A stretch of 11,695 bases of DNA from positions 2,207-13,901 of the forward strand of contig DHTF01000029.1 in the NCBI GenBank assembly GCA_002411515.1. The letters run 5' to 3'. Below, one piece after another: positions 7,346-11,695 of the stretch. The notes below the pieces were generated by a model. It did not search any database. It had not been told where the DNA came from and was given only the letters and a program-made list of their open reading frames with translations. Source of the stretch: Proteiniphilum sp. UBA5267 (GTDB taxonomy: Bacteria; Bacteroidota; Bacteroidia; Bacteroidales; Dysgonomonadaceae). How positions within the stretch are numbered: the first letter of the stretch is position 1; every line of letters starts with the position of its first letter. The position numbers and the translations under genes were made by a program.

Positions 7346-9898
7346 ATGATGAAAAAATCGATATTGATTTGCATTGCCCTGATCATAGGCCTTTCTCTGT
7401 CGTGGGGACAGGTCAGAATGCAGGTGACGCTGGAGAAGGGATGGAAGTTCACGCGGGAAGATAACAGCCTTGCATCGGAAGCTACCTTCGACGACAGCAG
7501 CTGGCAGTCGGTACGGGTACCCCACGACTGGGCTATTTACGGCCCTTTCGACAAACAAAACGACATTCACCGCATGGCCATTGTGCAGGACGGGCAGACT
7601 ACAGCCATAGAGCATTACGGCCGCACGGGAGGTCTTCCGTTTACCGGAGTCGGGTGGTACCGCAACCGTTTCTCTATCCCTGATTTTTCGAAAGATAAGC
7701 GGGTGACCATACAGTTCGACGGTGCGATGAGCAATGCCCGTGTATATGTTAACGGGAAGGAGGCCGGCAACTGGCCCAATGGCTACAACTCCTTTTACTT
7801 CGATATTACCGAACTGCTGAACAGCGACGGGAAGGATAATATTCTTGCAGTGCGATTGGAAAACTTCAACGAACAGTCGCGCTGGTATCCTGGTGCCGGG
7901 TTGTACAGGAATGTACATCTGATCACCACGAGTGATACACACATTCCCATTTGGGGAACCCATGTGACCACTCCGGAGGTGACCGAAGATTTCGCACGTG
8001 TACAAGTGGAAACGAAAGTAAAATGGGGAAGTGGCTTAGGCGATGACGATTTTCTCAAGCTAAAAACATCCATTCTCGATCCACAAGGAAAGGTGGTGGC
8101 TGAGTCTGAAAATGAGTTGCCCCGCTACGGTGGGGATGATGTGCTACAGACACTGATTGTGGCAAACCCCCAAAGGTGGGATATCAAGCAACCCAACCTC
8201 TACAAGGTAAGGTCGGAGCTGAGCAGGGTTGAACGAAAGGTGAAAGCAGCGCATTCGACAACCACCAGTGAAGAAATAGCTTACCCGGTGGATAACATGA
8301 CCACGACCTTTGGTATCCGCACCCTTGAGGTTCGCGCCGATGAAGGATTCTTTCTGAAAGGTAGGAAGATCAAGTTCCAGGGTGCCTGCATGCACCACGA
8401 CCTGGGACCTTTGGGTGGTGCCGTGAACGAGGCTGCCATTCGTCGCCAGATACGCATCCTTCAAGATATGGGTGTGAATGCCATCCGCACTTCACACAAC
8501 ATGCCGGCACCGGAGTATGTGCGCATTGCCGACGAGATGGGAATGATGCTGATGGTGGAAACTTTCGACGAGTGGGCTATTCCCAAGGTGAAGAACGGCT
8601 ACAACCGGTATTTCAAAGAATGGGCGGAAAAGGATGTCACCAACGTGTTGCATCATTACCGCAACAATCCCAGTGTGGTGATGTGGTGTATTGGCAACGA
8701 GGTAGAAGAACAGAGCAACCCGCAGGGCGCAAAGGTGGCCCGTTATCTGCAGGATATCTGCCACAGGGAAGATCCTACACGACCTGTGACAAACGGCATG
8801 GACCGTGTAGACAATGTCTTGTCAAATTATATGGCAGCGATCCTGGATGTGCCCGGTTTCAACTACCGTTCGTTTCGCTATCAGGAAGCATATGAAAAGC
8901 TACCGCAGCAAGTTATTCTGGGTAGTGAAACCACCTCTGCCCTGAGCTCGCGTGGTGTGTATAAGTTCCCAGTGCAAAGAAAAGCCATGGCACTGTACGA
9001 CGATCACCAGGCTTCCTCTTACGATCTCGAGCATGCCAGCTGGTCGAATTTGCCGGAAGATGATTTTATCCAGCATGACGACTTGCCTTACACCATGGGT
9101 GAGTTTATATGGACAGGCTTCGACTATCTGGGTGAGCCCACACCCTACTACAGCAACTGGCCCAGCCACAGCTCCCTCTTCGGTGCCGTAGACCTTGCCG
9201 GCATTCCCAAGGATCGTTTCTATCTCTATCGAAGCCATTGGAACAAGGAGGATGAAACGCTTCACATCCTGCCTCACTGGAACTGGGAAGGAAGAGAAGG
9301 AGAGGTGACCCCTGTTTTTGTCTATACCAACTACCCCTCGGCCGAACTGTTCATCAACGGCAAAAGCCAGGGTAGGCAGACGAAAAACCTGTCTGTACCG
9401 CTCGACGGTAGTTATACCAAAGAGGCGCAGCAGTCGCTACAACGGCAAAAGCGTTACCGCTTGATGTGGATGGACACGAAGTATGAACCGGGCACCGTGA
9501 AGGTGGTCGCCTACGATGAGAAGGGCAATGTGGCCGCGGAGAAGGAGATCCGTACCGCTGGCAAACCCCACCGCCTGGTGCTGGAAGCCGACAGAGAGGT
9601 AATCAGTGCCGATGGGAAGGACCTTTCTTTCATTACCGTATCGGTGGTTGATAAAAACGGCAACCCCTGTCCCACTGTGAACGACCTGGTTACTTTTCAG
9701 GTAAAAGGGGCTGGAACTTATCGTGCCGGTGCCAATGGCGATCCCGCAAGCCTCGATCTGTTTCACCTGCCACAGATGCATCTTTTCAATGGCAAACTGG
9801 TGGCTATTGTGGAGTCTACAGAGGCTCCGGGGTCCATCATTCTCGAAGCCAGTGCCAAAGGTTTAAGAAAGGCGACTGTTGCCATCCAGACCCGGTAA
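7346..9898 (+). CDS. Secreted glycoside hydrolase family 2 (beta-galactosidase-like)
   Basis: 850-residue exported enzyme likely to cleave terminal beta-galactosides (or related beta-glycosides) from plant or host glycans. A signal peptide is seen at 1-21 (MMKKS, hydrophobic core, cut around SWG/Q); no lipobox Cys. Domains in order: GH2 sugar-binding beta-sandwich (about 25-195, with FDGAMSNARVYVNGK), GH2 Ig-like domain (about 197-330), TIM barrel (about 332-635) with acid/base Glu452 in CIGNEVEEQ and probable nucleophile Glu528 in ILGSETTS, DUF4982-like domain (about 650-735; YTNYPSAELFINGKSQG), and a C-terminal Ig-like GH2 domain (about 743-848). This is the architecture of many Bacteroidetes beta-galactosidases, which normally sit in polysaccharide utilisation loci. 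No SusC/SusD, sensor or other CAZyme is in the window. Substrate is not certain: beta-glucuronidase and beta-mannosidase are weaker alternatives. A weak -7-like TATTTTCA (7319-7326) precedes it. Confidence 0.9.
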   Translation: MMKKSILICIALIIGLSLSWGQVRMQVTLEKGWKFTREDNSLASEATFDDSSWQSVRVPHDWAIYGPFDKQNDIHRMAIVQDGQTTAIEHYGRTGGLPFTGVGWYRNRFSIPDFSKDKRVTIQFDGAMSNARVYVNGKEAGNWPNGYNSFYFDITELLNSDGKDNILAVRLENFNEQSRWYPGAGLYRNVHLITTSDTHIPIWGTHVTTPEVTEDFARVQVETKVKWGSGLGDDDFLKLKTSILDPQGKVVAESENELPRYGGDDVLQTLIVANPQRWDIKQPNLYKVRSELSRVERKVKAAHSTTTSEEIAYPVDNMTTTFGIRTLEVRADEGFFLKGRKIKFQGACMHHDLGPLGGAVNEAAIRRQIRILQDMGVNAIRTSHNMPAPEYVRIADEMGMMLMVETFDEWAIPKVKNGYNRYFKEWAEKDVTNVLHHYRNNPSVVMWCIGNEVEEQSNPQGAKVARYLQDICHREDPTRPVTNGMDRVDNVLSNYMAAILDVPGFNYRSFRYQEAYEKLPQQVILGSETTSALSSRGVYKFPVQRKAMALYDDHQASSYDLEHASWSNLPEDDFIQHDDLPYTMGEFIWTGFDYLGEPTPYYSNWPSHSSLFGAVDLAGIPKDRFYLYRSHWNKEDETLHILPHWNWEGREGEVTPVFVYTNYPSAELFINGKSQGRQTKNLSVPLDGSYTKEAQQSLQRQKRYRLMWMDTKYEPGTVKVVAYDEKGNVAAEKEIRTAGKPHRLVLEADREVISADGKDLSFITVSVVDKNGNPCPTVNDLVTFQVKGAGTYRAGANGDPASLDLFHLPQMHLFNGKLVAIVESTEAPGSIILEASAKGLRKATVAIQTR

Positions 9899-9922
9899 AC
9901 GCATTGTCTGTAAAATAACAGG

Positions 9923-9950
9923 AACGCTCCATCGAAAGGTGGGGCGTTTT
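9923..9950 (+). terminator. Rho-independent terminator after the GH2 gene
   Basis: AACGCTCCATC (9923-9933) and GGTGGGGCGTT (9938-9948) form an 11-bp stem (two G-T wobbles) closed by a GAAA tetraloop, followed by a short T run. It begins 25 bases after the GH2 stop. Confidence 0.75.
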
Positions 9951-9953
9951 GTG

Positions 9954-9961
9954 TAACTTTG
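9954..9961 (+). promoter_or_regulatory. Predicted -7 box of the rlmD promoter
   Basis: TAACTTTG matches TAnnTTTG exactly, just after the GH2 terminator. A transcript start near 9968 leaves a leader of only about 14 bases before the ATG at 9982, and shows that the in-frame TTG at 9949 cannot be the start. Confidence 0.6.
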
Positions 9962-9981
9962 CACTCCAAACAGATAGATTA

Positions 9982-11400
9982 ATGGCAAGAAAAAGAAAAG
10001 AACTTCCATTGCTGGAGTCGGTGCTTATTACCGATGTGGCAGCTGAGGGAAAAGCAATTGCAAAGGTGGACGGCTTGGCGGTATTTGTGCCCTATGCTGT
10101 GCCGGGCGATGTGGTGGACCTGCAGCTGACGCGCAAAAAGAATAGCTACGCCGAAGGCAGGGTGGTGCGCTTTGAGAAATATTCCGAAAACAGAACAACG
10201 CCCTTTTGCAGTCATTTCGGTGTATGTGGAGGGTGCAAATGGCAGCAGTTGCCTTATAGTGAGCAACTAAAATACAAACAGAAACAAGTGCAGGATAACC
10301 TGGTGCGCATCGGTAAGATCGAATTGCCAGAAATAACGCCTATTCTGGGGGCACCAAAGGATACTTTCTACCGGAATAAATTGGAGTTTACCTTTTCCAA
10401 TAAACGCTGGCTGACGGAGGAAGAGATCAGCTCCGACAGGGAGTTCAACCAGATGAACGCCCTTGGGTTCCATATCCCGGGTATGTTTGACAAGGTGCTC
10501 GATATCGACAAGTGCTGGCTGATGGATGATCTTTCCAACCAGATCAGGAACAGTATTCGTACCTTCTCCCTGGAGCAGGGATACTCTTTTTTCGATCTGC
10601 GCAACCAGGAGGGGCTGATGCGTACCCTGATGATCCGCAACAGCTCCATAGGTGAATGGATGGTAATCGTGGTGTTCTATGAAGACGATGTCGAGAAAAG
10701 AGGACGGCTACTGGAACATGTTGCCGCGCAGTTTCCGCAAATCACTTCACTGCTCTATATCATCAACCAGAAAGCGAACGACACCATTACCGACCAGGAG
10801 GTGTTGGTGTGGAAAGGACGCGATCACATCATTGAGGAAATGGAAGGACTGCGATTCCGTATCGGCCCCAAGTCGTTCTACCAGACCAACAGCGAGCAGG
10901 CCTATCATCTTTACGAGGTGGCGCGCAGCTTTGCTCAGCTTACGGGTGATGAGCGGGTATATGACCTTTATACCGGTACTGGCACCATTGCCAACTTCGT
11001 GGCACGAAATGCGAAGGAGGTAATCGGCATTGAATATGTGGAGGAGGCGATTGCCGATGCGAAGGTCAATTCGGCAATCAACCAGATAGAAAACACCCGT
11101 TTTTACGCTGGTGATATGAAGGATGTGCTCACGGCAGAGTTTATCGAAGCGCATGGCCGTCCCGATGTGATCATCACCGATCCGCCCCGTGCAGGCATGC
11201 ACGAAGATGTGGTCAACGCCATCCTGCTCGCGGAGCCGGAGCGGATTGTCTACGTGAGTTGTAATCCCGCCACGCAGGCACGCGACCTGAATCTGCTGGA
11301 CAGCAAGTACCGCGTTACACGCGTGCAGCCGGTGGACATGTTTCCCCACACCCACCATGTGGAGAATGTGGTGCTGCTGGAGAAAAGAAGCAAGGATTAA
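9982..11400 (+). CDS. rlmD: 23S rRNA (uracil-C5)-methyltransferase, RlmD/RumA family
   Basis: SAM-dependent methyltransferase making m5U in 23S rRNA (U1939 in E. coli numbering if a true RlmD orthologue). 472 residues from ATG. An N-terminal TRAM RNA-binding domain spans about 9-65 (DGLAVFVPYAVPGDVV). The [4Fe-4S] ligands are C-x5-C-x2-C at Cys76, Cys82, Cys85, with a fourth at Cys178 (DIDKCWL). The SAM-binding motif DLYTGTGTIANF is at about 328-339, the motif ITDPPRAGMH at about 398-407, the nucleophile Cys427 in YVSCNPATQARD, and the general-base Glu461 in HHVENVVLLE. All match RumA. Bacteroidetes can have RlmCD-like or RlmC/TrmA paralogues, so the exact uridine is inferred. The start is chosen at ATG 9982, because the upstream in-frame TTG (9949) overlaps the terminator and predicted -7 box. 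The gene is monocistronic: terminators stand on both sides. Confidence 0.93.
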   Translation: MARKRKELPLLESVLITDVAAEGKAIAKVDGLAVFVPYAVPGDVVDLQLTRKKNSYAEGRVVRFEKYSENRTTPFCSHFGVCGGCKWQQLPYSEQLKYKQKQVQDNLVRIGKIELPEITPILGAPKDTFYRNKLEFTFSNKRWLTEEEISSDREFNQMNALGFHIPGMFDKVLDIDKCWLMDDLSNQIRNSIRTFSLEQGYSFFDLRNQEGLMRTLMIRNSSIGEWMVIVVFYEDDVEKRGRLLEHVAAQFPQITSLLYIINQKANDTITDQEVLVWKGRDHIIEEMEGLRFRIGPKSFYQTNSEQAYHLYEVARSFAQLTGDERVYDLYTGTGTIANFVARNAKEVIGIEYVEEAIADAKVNSAINQIENTRFYAGDMKDVLTAEFIEAHGRPDVIITDPPRAGMHEDVVNAILLAEPERIVYVSCNPATQARDLNLLDSKYRVTRVQPVDMFPHTHHVENVVLLEKRSKD

Positions 11401-11413
11401 AGAATTTGTCCAT

Positions 11414-11445
11414 AAAAAAAACGGGGCCTTGAGCCCCGTTTTTTA
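11414..11445. terminator. Bidirectional terminator between rlmD and the TraB-family gene
   Basis: ACGGGGC (11421-11427) pairs with GCCCCGT (11433-11439) around CTTGA, flanked by an A run on the left and a T run on the right, extending the stem to about 12 bp. It can end transcripts from both convergent genes. Confidence 0.85.
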
Positions 11446-11484
11446 TTATTTCATCGCTTCAATTCTATTATTTCACCGCTTCAA
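11444..11484. repeat. Tandem repeat duplicating the 3' end of the TraB-family gene
   Basis: Bases 11444-11462 and 11466-11484 match at 18 of 19 positions with a 22-base period. The copy at 11466-11484 encodes the last residues (EAVK) and TAA stop of the minus-strand gene; the other copy would read EAMK-stop in its own frame. The first repeat runs into the bidirectional terminator. Confidence 0.75.
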
Positions 11485-11695
11485 CACGATACCCCAGTTT
11501 TCTCAGCCCTTCAATCAGGCCATCTTTTCCCGGGAGGTGGAGACATCCCACGGCAATAAATGACGGTTTATCAGCCATGATTGCGGGTAGTTTCTCCAGC
11601 CATTTCCTGTTGCGATCTCTGTTCAGCAAATTCTTCTCCTCTTCGGTGCTCGGACAAGGATCGTCGGGCATCTCTTCTTCATACAGCTCCAGCAG
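11468..11695 (-). CDS. TraB/GumN family protein, C-terminal fragment
   Basis: C-terminal 75 residues of a gene whose start lies beyond the right edge; the frame is open to the last base (LLELYEEEMPDDPCPS). The ending RNRKWLEKLP ... FIAVGCLHLPGKDGLIEGLR ... LGYRVEAVK-stop carries the marks of the TraB/GumN (PF01963) family: R-N-x-x-W, a hydrophobic strand followed by G-x-x-H-L-x-G-x-x-G-L, and a final GY-x-V. Bacterial members are about 280-300 residues, often secreted or lipid-anchored, with a proposed metal-dependent peptidase-like fold but no firm function. The 'H' of CLHL is the candidate metal ligand. The gene converges with rlmD across the shared terminator. Family assignment rests on a short fragment. 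Confidence 0.7.
   Translation of the reverse strand: MLELYEEEMPDDPCPSTEEEKNLLNRDRNRKWLEKLPAIMADKPSFIAVGCLHLPGKDGLIEGLRKLGYRVEAVK

Noticed and set aside
7334..8005. Minus-strand open frame of 223 codons opposite the GH2 gene
   Set aside because: No recognisable family features; it lies wholly antisense to a well-supported GH2 domain and its signal peptide.
9949..9981. TTG start extending the rlmD protein by 11 residues
   Set aside because: The extension overlaps the end of the GH2 terminator and the predicted TAACTTTG promoter box; ATG at 9982 gives the normal RumA N-terminus.
10747..11358. Minus-strand open frame of 203 codons opposite rlmD
   Set aside because: Antisense to the conserved methyltransferase domain, with no family motif.

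Overview
The window looks like chromosomal DNA from a member of the Bacteroidetes, most likely order Bacteroidales. Four upstream regions carry the Bacteroidetes-type -7 box TAnnTTFG-class motif (TAnnTTTG: TACCTTTG, TATATTTG, TATTTTTG, TAACTTTG), Shine-Dalgarno sites are mostly absent, FeoA and FeoB are fused in one polypeptide, and there is a secreted multi-domain GH2 glycosidase of the Bacteroides type. The family cannot be fixed from the sequence; a Porphyromonadaceae/Dysgonomonadaceae-like genome is only a guess.

Layout, left to right. (1) The 3' part of a long-chain acyl-CoA synthetase on the plus strand, cut by the window edge. (2) A minus-strand ferrous-iron uptake operon read from about 3.86 kb to 1.04 kb: a FeoA-FeoB fusion, then a 63-residue FeoB-associated membrane protein with a CxxCxxC motif. 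The small gene converges on the acyl-CoA synthetase with a 4-bp overlap, and the synthetase terminator lies inside its coding sequence. (3) A 158-bp divergent, AT-rich promoter region with promoter-like boxes in both directions and a perfect 9-bp inverted repeat. (4) Two unrelated fumarases in tandem on the plus strand: iron-independent class II (FumC), then a [4Fe-4S] class I enzyme (FumA/FumB type), separated by a terminator and a second promoter. (5) A secreted GH2 beta-galactosidase-like enzyme with DUF4982-like and C-terminal Ig-like domains. (6) RlmD/RumA-type 23S rRNA uracil-C5 methyltransferase with its [4Fe-4S] cysteines. (7) A bidirectional terminator, then the 3' end of a TraB/GumN-family gene on the minus strand.

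Functional theme: positions 1.04-7.24 kb form an iron-linked neighbourhood. Ferrous iron import stands back to back with a fumarase that needs no iron and one that needs an iron-sulfur cluster. Joint regulation by iron or oxygen is plausible but is inferred from context. The remaining genes are ordinary housekeeping or carbohydrate-degradation genes.

No mobile element, CRISPR array, tRNA, rRNA or obviously novel multi-gene system was seen. The most unusual sequence-level observations are imperfect duplications of the last codons plus stop at the 3' ends of feoAB and the TraB-family gene, the terminator embedded in a small gene, and the inverted repeat between the iron transporter and fumC.
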